Shown: piece after piece, positions 1 to 28,000 of the stretch
How the letters are laid out: every line of letters begins with the position of its first letter
How positions within the stretch are numbered: the stretch's first letter is position 1
Assembly: GCF_030463565.1 (NCBI RefSeq)
Contig: NC_134646.1
Span: 39,935,240 to 39,999,239, forward strand
Source of the DNA: Pelecanus crispus
Lineage: Eukaryota; Chordata; Aves; Pelecaniformes; Pelecanidae
Direction of reading: 5' to 3'
DNA length: 64,000 nt
Notes under the pieces: generated by a model
What the model was told of the DNA's origin: nothing
The model's input: the letters and a program-made list of their open reading frames with translations, nothing else
The model's database searches: none
Translations under genes and position numbers: made by a program

Positions 1-3000
1 CATCATCCTTAAGAAAAAAAGACATACTAGTTCCACTGGGCTTTAAGCACATCTTAATATGAAAACCAAAGGCTTAGGTTTACGGAAATTTCTGTAAGCA
101 TAATACATGCTTCCCTTCAGTCCAGAATGCTTGAATGGATTTTGGTGATATCTCTATATCAAGAAATGGGAAACAAAGCTTGGGAATATGATGTGCAATT
201 GCAGAAGTTTCCCCGGAACGGGAGGTTCAGGTTTGAGCCTTACAGGACACAAGCTTTGCTCCTATTAATGCTAACAAGGACTTTGTTATGGACTCAAAAC
301 ATATGCAAGAGTGGGACAAAATCTAGCAAAATTAACCATAAACTGTGTTGCAACATAATCATATTGTGGCTTCAAGCCTTGAGGCTGCCAGGGTGGCCCC
401 CAGGGATGGAGTCTAGGGGAGAGGAGATTAGAGACAGCTATGTAAGAAAGTGTGGCCTCCCTTTACCCAGATCCCACAGTGAAAGTCATCCAAAGTGCAG
501 GACTCTTCCAGGCTTTTGTCATCATATAGTGGCAGGGAGGGTGGCAGCTTATAAAACCTTTTGTTCGAGGAAATTCTGTTCGTTTTCTTAAACATTCATC
601 CAGTCCTTAAACAGTAGAATAGCTATGATACCGAGCTCCACAAGTTGTATTTGCAAAACTGAATTAATATCAGATCACATTTTCAGATCTATGCTTACGA
701 AGTATGCTTTTCTCTGATGAATTGCAGTCCCTCCTTACAAGGCATATTTACACAGTTTTTGGCAGGACTTCTCCCCCTCCAAAGAGGAAAAATGATTTAT
801 TTTTCCACGCTAATTACACTATTACCTATACTTAAAGTCAGGGAAAGCAAATAGGCTGAAAATTTGACCCTAAACTATATGTGGGAGGCAGGGTGCCAAG
901 AAGTACCGAAACACATGTAAATTCTTTTTTCTTAGCAGGAAAGGCAGCAATTGTGAAAGCTCGAGGATACCTACTCTGGGTGGTAAAGCTGACAGCAGTA
1001 ATTCAAAGAAATCTTAGCACTAAGGCAACAGTGTAACAAAAAATATGCGTCAGCTCTCCATGGCCATGCAGATTATCACTCAGATAAGACTGTGATACAG
1101 GGTAAGAATTCTTTCCCAGTATGGTGTTGACACTGCATAAGCTTTAATCTGTTGTTCTTTGCCTTTCGGGTCTCTTGCTTCAGAACACAAACACTAACAA
1201 GTTGACAAAAGCTGTGTTTGCACATTATAGCTACTTGCAAACTAGCATTTCAAGTTCAAGTTTAGACATACAAGAACACAAAGCAAAATGAAGTGGAAAG
1301 CTGTGATTTTAATGGGGATTTAATCTCTTTTGTTCTTTGACCTTTTGTGGCTTTCAGAATACATCACCGCTTCTGTCGCATGAGTTGCCTTATTGGCTTA
1401 GTTCATGCCAATACAGCCAAGCAAGCATCCAATTGTGACTAGAAGTGTAGCTTTTGATGGTATTTTACACTCTTTCTAGCAGCAAGTACTATAAGCACTA
1501 CCCAATGGGGTATAAATCCTGTGAATCAGCCCAGGCCCCAGCTGCCATCCCAAGCACAGTGACTCCTGACAGAAAGAGCGTCATACCTTAGTTAGAAAGC
1601 AACTTTAGAAAGCAACTGCTCAGGTAGCTAGCAGCGCACTGAGTCTGGGGGAACCCCCAAGTCTGCTGAGCATCTTCTCTCTGGAAGGCCTGAAAAAGGC
1701 AGAGCAGCACTTGAACAGAACTATAACATCTCATAACTTTTTCATGTCTGATTATTAAGAAAACAACACACTGCATTTTCAGTGTATGTAATAGACTTTT
1801 ATGTATGTAATTTTTTATTTCCCCTTCCCTTTTGTGTTACAAAACCTTCTCAGCTAACAGCCCAGTAATGGAAGTCTCCAAATTAAAATGCAACAGGAAC
1901 TGAATGGCTACAAAAGGACCCCACAGCAGAAGGAATGAGCTAGCTGAGGCCCTCCACAATGATGATCAGTCAAGATGGAGCCAGCAGTAATTTGTGGATT
2001 ACCTATATGATAACAAGTCTCACATTCTCTAACACCAGACTTTTTAAAAAAAAAAAAAAAAAAAAGAAAAACAGGCTTCTGGGATTTCTCATCACAATCT
2101 GTCTCTCACCTGTGCCCTCCTCTCAAAAGTTTAGCCAGATAACACTCTAATAATGATACACATGAAATAAATCAGAAGATTCTCTCCAGGCATTTATGTA
2201 TCCAAGCTGCAACTGCAATTGTGGATAGTAGCAGTGATATCTGCTATAACAGGAATATTATATGGAAGAAAAAGATCTGGTAAGAAAAAAAAGATGTTAC
2301 TTTTGTATTTAAAATCTAAGAGATGATTGGTAGTGATGCTTCACATCGTTAGAAATCACTAAGAGAAAAAACAAAGGGGTCTTTATCGGCTGCAAAAGAG
2401 ACTTGCATCTTGTAGTGATCAGGTGCAAAATAAAATCTACAGGTGTGGTATTGGGGGGTTTTCATTTAAGTGGTTCAGCTCCACAGGGAGGAAAGGTTAA
2501 GCCTATTACATGGAAAGAATTAGCAAGATTTAGGTGTATCCTAGGTATTCAAACCTAGAGCGCTGTCTAAGTTCAGTAAGATTCATGTTATAGGCCAGTG
2601 ACAGCTGTGATGGTAGAATTTTCCATGTGATCATGAAAAGAGGTAGAGAATGAGTGAATGGGGAGTTTTGGGAGAGATCTGTTACAGCCCTGTGGGCCTG
2701 GACATCCTATCTAAGATAAAATGCCTCAGATGCTTTCCTCACACAGTGGGATTTTTAAAGCTAGAACTTGTCATATTTACCAGGACAAACCCTTTTATCT
2801 TTCTTCAGCATGATGCTGAAGACATCTCTAAGCTCTGGCTTCTGTCTGGATACAAGGCAGCTCTAGCTTCTCTTTGGGTATCACCCGTTCCCCCTGTTTA
2901 CTGCAACTATGCCACAGCTGCCTTCAGAGTATACTTCAGTCATTTCTCATTTAATTTTTTTGACTGCATATTTCTTTTTCAGGAGACCTGAGGTAAGAAA

Positions 3001-3794
3001 AAATTAGGTGACCAGAAAAGACCCTGTCTTAGGTATGTGATATATCCACATATATCTGAAAATTAAGATGTATGACCCACTGTTGTTTCAGAATTCCCAG
3101 AGCAGAACAGCTCACTGGACTGCCAGCTTTTACCATGTCAGATGTAGTTCTCACACTTCATAAGGCTGGCTTTCACACTGGTGCTATTTTCCTTAACAGT
3201 TAATAAATTCCATCCAAATCTCAAAGTGTTTCGCATAGCTAGCTGAAGAATACCTCTGATAAGGCATGCTTGTTCAGCTTAACAGACTTCCACGGAATGC
3301 CAATGCCATTGAAGGAAATACAGATAATGTTCCTGAACTGCGAATGCTGAACCCAAATGATTAAATAAGAAGTAAATGTAATGCAGAAGGCTAAAAAGGA
3401 AATAACCACTGGAACTGAACTAATTTTTAGAGAAAGTCAGACACCGATTTCAAGATCTGATTCAGTTAAATAATGGCATTGATATATCCAGTGCCAAATA
3501 CAAATAGAACAATCCATCACAGTGGGGAAAAAAATGTCTCTGCATTTTGTGCACATTTCATCCTTTCCAAAAGAACAAAATCCATAGAACCGCTTTTGGA
3601 AAACCATCCTCAGGCATTAGAAGGTTGCCATCTGCTTGCTTTCCTTTCTTTAACTGAAGACAAAGCAGACTCACAACACCCAAGCATCTCCATCCTTGCA
3701 AATAAAGATAATTTCATATATTATTATAAATAGGGAAAAGGCCTGAACAGCTTAGAGCATTGCAGCTGGTTGAATAGCCTTCAAATATAAGAAT
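1..3794. other. Intergenic DNA, no gene seen
   Basis: AT-rich sequence with scattered short open frames. The longest is 154 codons at 127-591; it has no recognisable domain and no coding-like composition, and it is not bounded by paired splice signals that would extend it. I found no recognisable young repeat apart from an A20 run. It lies on the 3' side of GASK1B, beyond the ancient CR1 copy. In mammals the next gene in this direction is GRIA2, but no GRIA2 exon was recognised. Confidence 0.6.
2046..2065. repeat. A20 homopolymer
   Basis: Uninterrupted run of 20 A followed by GAAAAA. It may be the tail of an unrecognised retroposed copy, but no SINE or LINE body was identified upstream of it. 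Confidence 0.9.
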
Positions 3795-4790
3795 ACATGG
3801 AATTCCCTTCTGGGTCACACCAGTGGGCCACCTAGCCCAGTAGTACATCTTCGACTGTGACAATGTGAGGTAAGCACATAAGCCTGGGGCAATATCCGTG
3901 GCCTGTTTCCCCTATATTGCCCAGTATCCAGAATTGTTGTATTAGGAATGTTAGAGGAGGAAAGCTTGCCTAATTCTTATGAAGTCCATACATAAACTTG
4001 CTGTCCTTGAATTTGTCTAATCCCCTTTGAATCTCCTGATACTATCAGTTTCAACAGTCCCTCATGGCAGCAAGTTCCAGAAGCTCAATACCTGCTGTGT
4101 GAAGAACTTTCTTTTACCTGCTTAAAAGAGATACTAGTTTCACTGGGTGCTCCATACCTCTGGTATTGCAGGATTTGCTGAATAGCACTTTCTGCATTCA
4201 ACTCATCCATCACATTCATGATTTTGTAAACCTAAATTACCAGCCCCCCCCCAGCTTTCTCATCTTCAAACTGAAGACATCTCTCCTTATAAGACAGCTG
4301 TTTTAGCACCTTAATCACTTCAGTTCCTCTTGTCTCTACTGACTCTAACTTCAGCTCATACTTCTTGAGATGTGGAGACAAGGTTGCACACAGTCCAAGA
4401 TTTAAAACCTCTCCAAGGTTTTAAATAGCGACAAAGTAAAGCCTTTACACTAACCCATAGTGAAGCTCATCTGCCAGGTTTTACCTACTCAGGTTCATGA
4501 GGTTCTTCTATAGTCTGTCATATGAATGTGCAAAAAAATCTTAGTATCATTTGTATCCTCGGAAATTTCACTGTTCACTGCCTTCTGTATGTCAGCGATG
4601 AAGATGATAAATAAAATCAGCCCCAGCACTGATTGTTGGAGGATCCCATTGCTTGACTCTTGTCCATTCTGAGAAGCTCTACCTTTTGCTTGCCATCTTT
4701 TAATCAGATTTCAATCCACAAATAAAGCATTCTTCATATGCCACAGAAAATTATTTTTAATAATGTCATTTTGAAATGCAGTTCCTATAT
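3795..4790 (-). mobile_element. Ancient, heavily decayed CR1-family LINE
   Basis: Read on the plus strand, the block follows the reverse complement of old sauropsid CR1 elements as I remember them. In order it shows a 'tctgggtcacaccagtggg' start, a 'tgtgaagaactttc' segment, a 'catgattttgtaaacct' segment, an 'agccccagcactgatt' segment (the old Gly-Pro-Val-Leu stretch of the reverse transcriptase) and a 'ccattctgagaagct' segment. Many substitutions and indels leave no open frame. The element therefore lies on the minus strand and is probably tens of millions of years old or more. Both ends are approximate. Confidence 0.6.
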
Positions 4791-7700
4791 TTCATGACAG
4801 ACTAAAAGAAGATACTGCTGCACTGCTTATTTTATTTTTCATTTCAAATGTTTGTATTTGGCTAGGCAAGGGCTTCCCACAGAAATACAGGTGAAACAGG
4901 CTGATCATCTTCAAGGAAAACTTGTAGATCCTGCTTGGAGCCCACAGATATTTGTTTAGAGAACTTGCATGCCAAGTTCTATACCCATGCTGTATCTCAG
5001 GCAACTCTCCTTCTTATTTGTTTGTCACTCTCCTAAGGTCTCCTTTTGACCTTAGGGTTCAGTTGTCCAACTTCTGAGAATATGGATTAACCTAACTGAC
5101 TTTAACTGTTTCATCTGGAAATGGGATAATTCAGTGGAATTGTAATGAATTTACACAAATGCATCTGAGATAATTTAGCCTGAAGTAGTCCGTAATGTGC
5201 AAAAATAAATAATGGGTTTTTTTAATAAAACAAATCAAATTACTTTATGTGGGAAAGAGAATGTTTAAAAATGTTTCAACATCTTTGTGTTTCCCACTAG
5301 TCTCTCTTGGATCATGGAAAAAATGTAAACTTCAGAGACCAAAAGTTCTTAGGCTACTTTAACTCTGTGTGAGTCCCTATTCCACGTAGAGTTCAGTGTC
5401 TTTCTTCTGTTCCTGTACTTGCTCACGGCCTATTAGAAAGTTTACCAGTCATGGACCAATACTTATGCTCTGGCGTCATAAACGGTCATGGCCTTTTCTG
5501 CTCAATGTTTTTGTAAGTAGGCATTGTCAGAATGGGTAAAGAAGGCAGTAAATACTAATGCTGCAGCAACCAGAAGCTCCACAGCTACAGTGAATCAGCT
5601 TAGTAAGAAAGAGTTACAAGTCTCGTGAGTAAACAATTAGAAAATATTTCCACAGGAAATAATCTGGTTTGGGTTGTTTCTCTGAAGAAGCAGTCTGAAG
5701 GCCATAGTTCTTTCTAAACAGTACTTAGTGATCCACATATTACATTAATGTGTATTACGGTTTTGTTATTGCAACTTAGAGTTCTGAACTGAAAGTCTGA
5801 TGAAGACATTATTTTATTTTGTATATTCCTGGACATTATATGACAATAGCAGCAGAGATTCAAACAATTCATTACCTGTGATAATGCTTTTACTGTTACT
5901 AATAAAAGGACAAATAAATTGACTTTTAAAATGCACAAATTCCAAATGAAAATGGAAATTCAATATCTAATATAAAACTCAATAAAAACATCTGATTTTA
6001 TATCACTCTGTTGTCTGGCAGTTTAGCTCAGATACAAGCATGTTAGTGTTTTTCTCTACAATTGTAAGTAGAAAACTTTTAAGATTATATAAATTTGTTA
6101 GCAAGGGGAGAGTTAATCCTTTGAGAACAAGTTTCATCCATAATAATGTTTTGTTTAAACTTCAACTTGTGTATACCCAAAATTAGTATATACATTCACA
6201 AATACAATTCTACATGTAAACAGCAAATTGTATAAACAACTCACACTTTATTAGCCAAACTGACCACTTTACAGAAACAAGCCAAGGTATATATACATAT
6301 ACATGTATGTTTGTGTTTGCATGCACACACATGTGTGAAAGTGTTCCCAGAATTGCTACTGGAAGCTTGTCCCTTAATGTACCCTAAATCTGTATCTGCT
6401 CTTTTGAAACCATGGAATTTATCTTTCTTTAATATAGTGCATTACAGGATACATGCATAAAAAAAGAATGAAACTGCTCTCAGTGCTCCACAAAAGTTTT
6501 CATGTCCTCAGCTTCTGAAACATATTATTAACTTGCTGGCAGGCTCCTGAGGAATTTTAAGGCATCTGCGCCTGTGCTACTTATTTTAAGCTCTGTCTTC
6601 CAATGTTATGAAATCAGCAAACTCTCTTGACTTTCTTAGTAATTCATTTCATGTGGTTCTGGCTTTCAGGCAGATTCAAGAATGACATAATCGTCTTTTC
6701 CCACCCACAGGTTTTGGACTGTTGCCGTTGGTTACACCCTTCCTAGTAATGTGCAATACGAGTCTTTGTCTGATCCCATATGCCCGTAAATGGAAGACAG
6801 CCCAGCAAAGATGACTAAAACACAGTTTCTTGGCTTTCTGTCGATCACCACCATAGGTAGAGTAAGTCTCCTTCATGTTTTTTCCTATCGGTTAGTATTA
6901 CTTAGGCTACAGTGCAGGAATGTCAGTCCAACGTCATGCTGTTTTAAAAGGAAGTGTACTGATTTCCCAATAAACTTTACTCCTGTTACTGAAGGGAGAG
7001 CAGGTATCTTGAATGTAGTAGCAGCGGCTAAACAAGCTCTGCAAAGTGCTTCTTTTGTATTTTTTACTGGAGCATTTATGCAAATGCACTCAAAAAGTAC
7101 AGAATTCTTCACTTTTGTAAAAAAAACCCTAAAACTTGGGTAGTATGGTACTTACAAGCACTATTATTAACAATACTGGATTCAAGTACCAAGCTCTACA
7201 GCAACAGGATAAACGTTATGGAGAAAGGGCACTTTCTGGAGTTTGCTGTCAACATTAGAGAACCAGAAGCAATTTACAGTCCAGTCCCACTGCCCAATCT
7301 CATAATGCCTCTCCTGACTTCCCTGAAGACTATGAGAGTGTTTGTATGTGTAAGAAACATGGCATGCATACTTAACACAGCATAGAAAGCAAGGCCTCCA
7401 GCTACGCATAGCGCAATGCTAAGGCACCATTGTAAGGTGAGAGCAGGATGCAGAACACCTTGTCCTAGACTCAAATTCAGAGTTTCAGAGAAAGAAGTAT
7501 TCCTTTGCCCTTGGACAGTGTAATGTGTGCAGCAATGGCACAACTCAGTCTGCCTCGGCCATTCGCTCTGGACTCACTGGTCCCTGCAGCAGTTCTGAGA
7601 AGACAGTGCCTTTATGTGCCTGTCTGGTCCATACTGGACAGCACAGGGAGATACGCCTATCCTTCCCCTTGTACTTTCTACGTAAATCTAAATATTGCTT

Positions 7701-10071
7701 CGTCCTGCAGATTAGCTCTAATGACAACTTGATCTGTATGCCTCTGTCACCAAAAATGTCTAGTAAAAAACACCATTCATTTCCTAAGGACATTTGTGGG
7801 ATTTTTCTCCAGAAGATCTGTTCTTTACAGTTATGCTTTTCATGCTTGGTCAAATTTTTAAGTACTGCACCGCATCATGGCTACTTGGACCTCTTAGGCT
7901 CAGGACTACTGAGAAGCATTGCTCCAGAGTCAGCTTCAGGGCAATTACTTTCTAGTTGGCAATTACACTGCTGCTTTAAGAGCAGGCACTGAACTGCCAG
8001 GCAAATAAAAAAGCATGTATCCTGCTCAGGGAAACACTAGTCCATGTCCAGAAGAAATGGAGAAGAATGCATCAAGTTATCACCATAAAAATAAATTATC
8101 TAACCTGAAAAGATAAATAAATGCTGACTTCTGATTTCTTTCTTTTCTTGGGCAATGAGTCAATTCTGGAAAAAACAACAACTGGGCAATGTGAGGCAAT
8201 CAGGATGTGCAGTCTAAAGACAGAAGAGAAGCTAAGAGACCGAGTTCTCATGGGACTTTTTTTCATGATCAGGTACACTCTTGTATCTCCAGTTGGCCCT
8301 CTTCTAAGTTCAGTGCAGCTGACAGTTGTGCCTTTCTCTCACTCCCAGCAGTGTGTGATAATCCATTTGAACAGGTATGTAGCAGGAATAAAACTGTGCG
8401 ATAGGCTAGAAAATGAGACAAATTGATTGTGATGGTCACCAAAGAGTGGAATTTACTGCAACAGGAATTCCATGTGAAATCGATCCAGAGGATTACTTCT
8501 TTCTCTAGGCTCTGTTCATAGTGCAAGCTACAGTAATATTTTTGGTTTTGTGATAGAAATTACTGGGCTAAAAAGTTACAAAATTGTAAGAAAGGGATAA
8601 TATGAAAATCCTATAAAATTCTACTTTGGTGCTACTAAAAAGTCCAAGGCACTCTAAAACACATTCTCTCAAGGCAATAGTTAAGGTCTAGGAAGTTTTT
8701 ACAAATTTAACTGCCCTGTGCTGACAGAATAAAATAAAAGATTATTTAGATGGCCAAACTCTTAAAATTTTATTAAGTGTCTTTAACTCTGCCTATAATG
8801 AGATCTATTTCTTCTAGCAAAGCGATTATTGTTAATAGCTGTTCTGATACTAAGAAAGAAAATCTGGTTTAGCTGCAGTGAAATTGTAGTTGTTTAAAAC
8901 ATTAAATTCACCCATCCACATTAACATCGACATGGAACATTTTAGTTTCTCATTAATACCATTACACAAGCACTTCCAAAAATATTTTAAAATCTTACAC
9001 ACCCTATATTTTTTTATTATACATAAAGACAAGAGTAGCTACGAAAGTATTCAACTTCCACCATTATCTCATGGCAAGAAAATAATAGATATTTCTCTAG
9101 AAAGAGTCTTTTTAAACAGATAGGTATAAGGTATATGTCATAATAGACTATGTCAGTTGATATTTTATTTCTGGAGCAGATGAAGGTTAAGAATCCAAAG
9201 TGCTTATCCAACCTTCTCTAACAACCTTACCTGTGGGAATACTTGAGGCGAGTCATCAGCTAGAATCATCACCCTGCAGTGCTCAATCTTAATGGAAAAC
9301 CAGAGCCTGAATTGCTGGCTAGAGCTGAGCATGCAGCACAAACATTTTCTGTACTGAGTTTAACAACACTCATGTCCTTAGTAGCTTTTCGATAATATTC
9401 TAAAAAAATATTACCAAGAATGTTGCAAAACCAAAACATGAACGCTTATTTAGCAGCATATTCACACAAATCTAAAGCTGAATTTCTTTTTTTTTAAATA
9501 GTGGTAATAAAGGGTGATTCTGTGAGTTAATCAATAGACAGAAAATATCAGAGCATCCACCCACACATCAAAACAGCCTGTACTGAAAATAGTACATTGT
9601 TACAAGTGACTCATGATGAATTGTACTCCATACCGGGACAGGTAAAAACTGTATTTGTCAAATTAATTATCATTAAAGCCATGTTCTCCTCACTTTTTAA
9701 AAATTTCCCTCATGTCCAGTGCAAACACCCCTGCATTTAAAAGAGCTGAATTTAGTCCTCAGATTCCAAAAGATCAAAATAAAATAAAACAAAATAAGCC
9801 TTTGGCGATGTTGGCATTTTAGTATTCATAATCAAAAAGACAAATTCCTGTACTAGACATGTTTCAACAGGTAGATGCGATGGATGACAGTTTTCAGGAA
9901 TGTATTAAGTGCTTACAAATCTCTGTTCCCATTTAAATTTGCAATAAAACTTTTACTGAGTTGAATGAGGGAAGTAGGAGTAATCCAGCCTAATGTACTG
10001 AAAATCCTGTTGCTAATTTTCAAACAGTTTAACAGAAGGAGTGTTCATGGTACCTACATATTACTATATTA
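4791..10071. other. Non-coding flank downstream of GASK1B
   Basis: No exon could be supported. Short overlapping frames (for example 6790-7143 and 7525-7992) occur on both strands but lack domains and conserved-looking composition. Longer GASK1B 3' UTR isoforms could run into this stretch, because further AATAAA-type signals in minus orientation occur in it; transcript data would be needed to place the end. Confidence 0.5.
6287..6337. repeat. TA/TG-rich low-complexity stretch
   Basis: Alternating purine-pyrimidine DNA: a TATATATACATATACATGTATG part followed by TGTGTTTGCATGCACACACATGTGTG. This is an imperfect, decayed dinucleotide microsatellite with several short palindromes. Confidence 0.7.
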
Positions 10072-10077
10072 TTTATT
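10072..10077 (-). promoter_or_regulatory. GASK1B: Candidate poly(A) signal of GASK1B
   Basis: TTTATT on the plus strand is AATAAA on the minus strand, 239 bases beyond the GASK1B stop codon. It is the first canonical hexamer downstream of the gene. More distal signals may also be used, since long 3' UTRs are common for this gene in vertebrates. Confidence 0.5.
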
Positions 10078-10315
10078 GTACCATTTAGTTATTTTCATTT
10101 CATTGGTGACATAGAAGAGACTGCACTGTGTTGAGCTGCAGCAGAAATTTAAGTGTTGCTTTTAAACCATGTAAGATTTCTTATTTAAAAATAAACTTGA
10201 AAGTCTGGAAAAAATAAAAATTAAATAAGCCTATGAATTAAATCAATTTTACTGTCAGTTTTTGCCTCAGACAAATTTTTTTCAAGACTATCTCTCAGAT
10301 AGAAGCAAGACTGCT

Positions 10316-24683
<14,368 letters not shown>

Positions 24684-25004
24684 TTCTCTAGTGAATCCAC
24701 ATGATGAAAACAGCATAAAGTCTTCCATACGTTCCAGCCAGGATGATGATGCATTATTTCCCTTCCCCAGTTTCTGTTTCTCCTTTTCCAAATAGCTTCC
24801 AGCATGGGTGATGGACAGAGGCTACTGTTATGCCTGGGAATGTGTTTAGCACTAAGGATGCTGACACTCCACCTTCTTGAGGCGTTAAATTCTTATCAGT
24901 CACCACAGAGGAGGTGATTGGCCTCAGAGAATGAATGGAGCCAGCTACATAAGCAAAGCTTCCTGACTTGTAGTGTAAAATATCTGAAGTATCTCCTTTG
25001 CAAA
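24684..25004 (-). other. GASK1B: GASK1B 5' UTR part of the first coding exon
   Basis: A good acceptor (CTTTTCTTTTTGCAG|TTTGC) ends at 25005 on the minus strand, and no other strong boundary is seen between it and the start codon. In the GASK1B frame an upstream TAG closes translation before the ATGs at 24728, 24716 and 24683. At least one non-coding exon must lie further upstream, possibly in the CpG island; it was not located. Confidence 0.6.
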
Positions 25005-28000
25005 CTGCAAAAAGAAAAGAGTAGTAGTATTTCATTTCTATTACTCACATATGGCATCTGGGGTTCTATATTTTTAAGAGATAGAAGTTCTAGATGAGAC
25101 AGTATGCATCTAGCAATTTGTCAGGATACAACTTTCACTTTCTCATTACAGTATAAATTAAACATCAAAATCATGAAATACAGGCTCAATTTGTAATCTC
25201 AGCTAGCTGTATTCCAGCATTAGAAGAAAAGCTTGTCAAACCCAGATCATTATCATCTTTTTCTTAGGAGATAAAGTCTTCACTAAACCTCATGTTATGG
25301 AAGTGCTGTAAATTATACAGTATTAAGCACTCGTGACTGTAGCAGTTAAATATGTACATATTCACTAATAGAAAAATATATTAACAGTGCCAATTTTCCC
25401 TAGTTGAATATGGGTACAGTTCACATTCATAAACACACATTAAAGATGAAAGATGGTTAATTCTCTTCGCTCTTGTGAAGCCATAAATAGGATCTAGCTG
25501 TAGTTTTTCAATTAAAATGACAGTGGCTTATATATACTTTCAAAGAAACAAAGATAGAATAAGTGCACATTGTATATATATTGCTATAAAAATATAAAAT
25601 CTCTTACCTATTCAGCTTGACACATCCTTTGTTCTGGTAAACTCCTTAGGTTAATAAAAGTAACTCTGTAGAAGCTGACGTTCTCAAAGTATTCTAGCAC
25701 ATATTTCAGTTTTAAGTATGTTCAGATTTAGGTATTTCATTGCAAGCTAAATACTGTTTGGAAGCAAGCTGTACTGAGAGGTGGTTTGCATATGAACTGC
25801 TATAAACTTACATGAACCTCATGTTATTAAAAAAAAAAAAAAGCACCCAAAAAAACCCCCAGCAACTTCTATTTTAAATTCTGTAATGAAAAGTCCTGTG
25901 AAGTATGTGCTTTCCAAAAGTGCATTCCATCCATTTCTAACTCCTGAGGGCCCTCTAGTGCACTGCATGCACATGTACTGAAGAAATTTCCATTTTCCAC
26001 GTTTGGTTTTTTTTTTTAAATTTAAAATACCCCTCTGCCCCCTGAATTTTAAAACTTTTGGGAATCGTACATTCTTGTGGTGAGAAATGAAAAACAGATA
26101 GTGACTTTTAAAATGCTATTAAGCAGTTCAGGAGTGTTTCCTATTTCTGCTTTCCAAAACAAGGTATAGTATATTCACTATATAGATGGAAAAGTTGAGG
26201 CAGAGAGAAGTTAAGGGCTTGTGCGGAGTTAAGCAGCGAGACACTGGCAAAGCTCTGACTTCTGACTCCTTGCCTAGTCTAAGTACAAAATAATAAAATG
26301 TATATGTTCACTGTACTTCAGGCTAATGGAGATCTTCTACATAATTAATACTAAGGAAAATAGACAGTTAAGGAATTGGTTTATGTTTCAGATGGGTCCA
26401 ATCTGAACGTATAAAACTTTGTGAGTGGATTTTTTCACTGGCCATTGCTTTTCTTTACTTTTTGTCTAAATGTGTACTATTGAGTTAAGATTTCAGCATC
26501 CGTGCCCATTACCAGGAAAAGAGCCTTCATATCACCTGCTTTTTCCAAATCTGAGTTCTTGGAGGAATAGGGATTGTAAGAAATCTCTCTGGCCACTTAA
26601 GTTCTTCTTTCTTTTTTTTTTTTTTAGTTCAAATTTAACTGAAGGGACATATCCCAAACAACGAATAATTAAAAAAGCTCCAGACAAGTGTATCAATAAA
26701 GTCAGTAAAGATGTGGCTACTGCTGCTTAATATTTTTATACTTTAAAGAAGTTGCCAGAGATGGACACTATTAGATCAGCCTTAGATGCTTGCTTGAGGG
26801 TCCCTCTAAAAGATGAAGGGTCTGTTAGCGAGAAGTACCAGCTTTGTAGCCCATTTGACCAACAGACACTGTACATGGCTCACAGTGAGAACAGCCTCCT
26901 GTATCCTATTTAATACTACTGCAAAGTGAGTGCAAAATATCAGCAAAGTTATATTGCTAAAACCAGGGTAAATAAGGATAAACTGGATATTGCAGCCTGA
27001 GAGCAGAATTTCACCCGTAGAGTGTATTTACACATACACATGAAGAATTTTTTTGAAATGTCTAAGATAGCTCCCCCCCCCTTAAAGGATAAATAATGTA
27101 AATAAATAAATAAAAAATACCTCCTAGATTCTGTTTTGACTTACTGCTGATTTTGATAGCAAATAATTCAGCATGAAGCTTTTACTCCACTATATTTCTT
27201 CCAAGGGTCTTTGAATTATTTTGGGGGGGTTTACATTATATTGTTAATGGCACAGAGTTGCTTGAGTTGGAAATGTATCACACTGCAACAGTTGTTTTCA
27301 AATGCCCAGTTCTTGCATGTAGACAGCACCATGACCTGTCCGTTACAATCAAGCAATGCCAAAACACAGTCCATTCCAGTTACTAACAGCTTTCCTTTGC
27401 TATGACATTTCTTTTAAATTAAAATTTTGGAACCTATATAATCTTCCTACTGCAACTTTTTAAAGATTATCTGGAGGAAATTATAAAAGGATACAGAGAA
27501 TTGTTCTTCATTCCTCATTTCCTACATAGCCTAGAAATTAAAATGTGGTGTACCCAGTGATGTACAGTGTTGACTGCTGAGGTTTTTTTGAGGCTTTCTA
27601 AATGTGATGATAGCAATATTTTATTTTTCATGTTCAGAAAGGAGAACTCATTCTTTAAATGTCGCATCGTTACATTCTTTGGAATGGATGGTGGGAGGAA
27701 TTCAGCTAAATAGGATTCAGTATCTTGTTGATTTAGCAGGTATTTGCCTCTAAATTTGGATCTTTAAAAGATGACTTATCAAGAGACATTCTTTTTTTCA
27801 GCTTTTGTGGTGTATAGCTCCAGCACCCTACTAGATTTCACAAAATACTCAAGGCTGGAATGGCTCTGGACTTGTTTGGAAAACAAACATTTCTTTGTGT
27901 TTCAGGAAAGACAGTGTTTGTTGTTTAGGTGGGTAGTATTCTTATTTCTGAATCATTACTAACCCAAAACTGCAGCAGGGCACTAAAGGAGACTGGTGGA

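Noticed and set aside
127-591. 154-codon open frame near the left edge
   Set aside because: No recognisable family, no supporting splice or promoter signal, and a low-complexity-free but unremarkable translation.
7525-7992. 155-codon open frame, with overlapping frames on both strands
   Set aside because: Overlapping frames of similar length on both strands at the same place point to chance. No conserved motif was seen.
24754-25035. 93-codon minus-strand frame overlapping the GASK1B leader
   Set aside because: It is in a different frame from GASK1B and crosses the predicted splice acceptor at 25005, so it is partly intronic.
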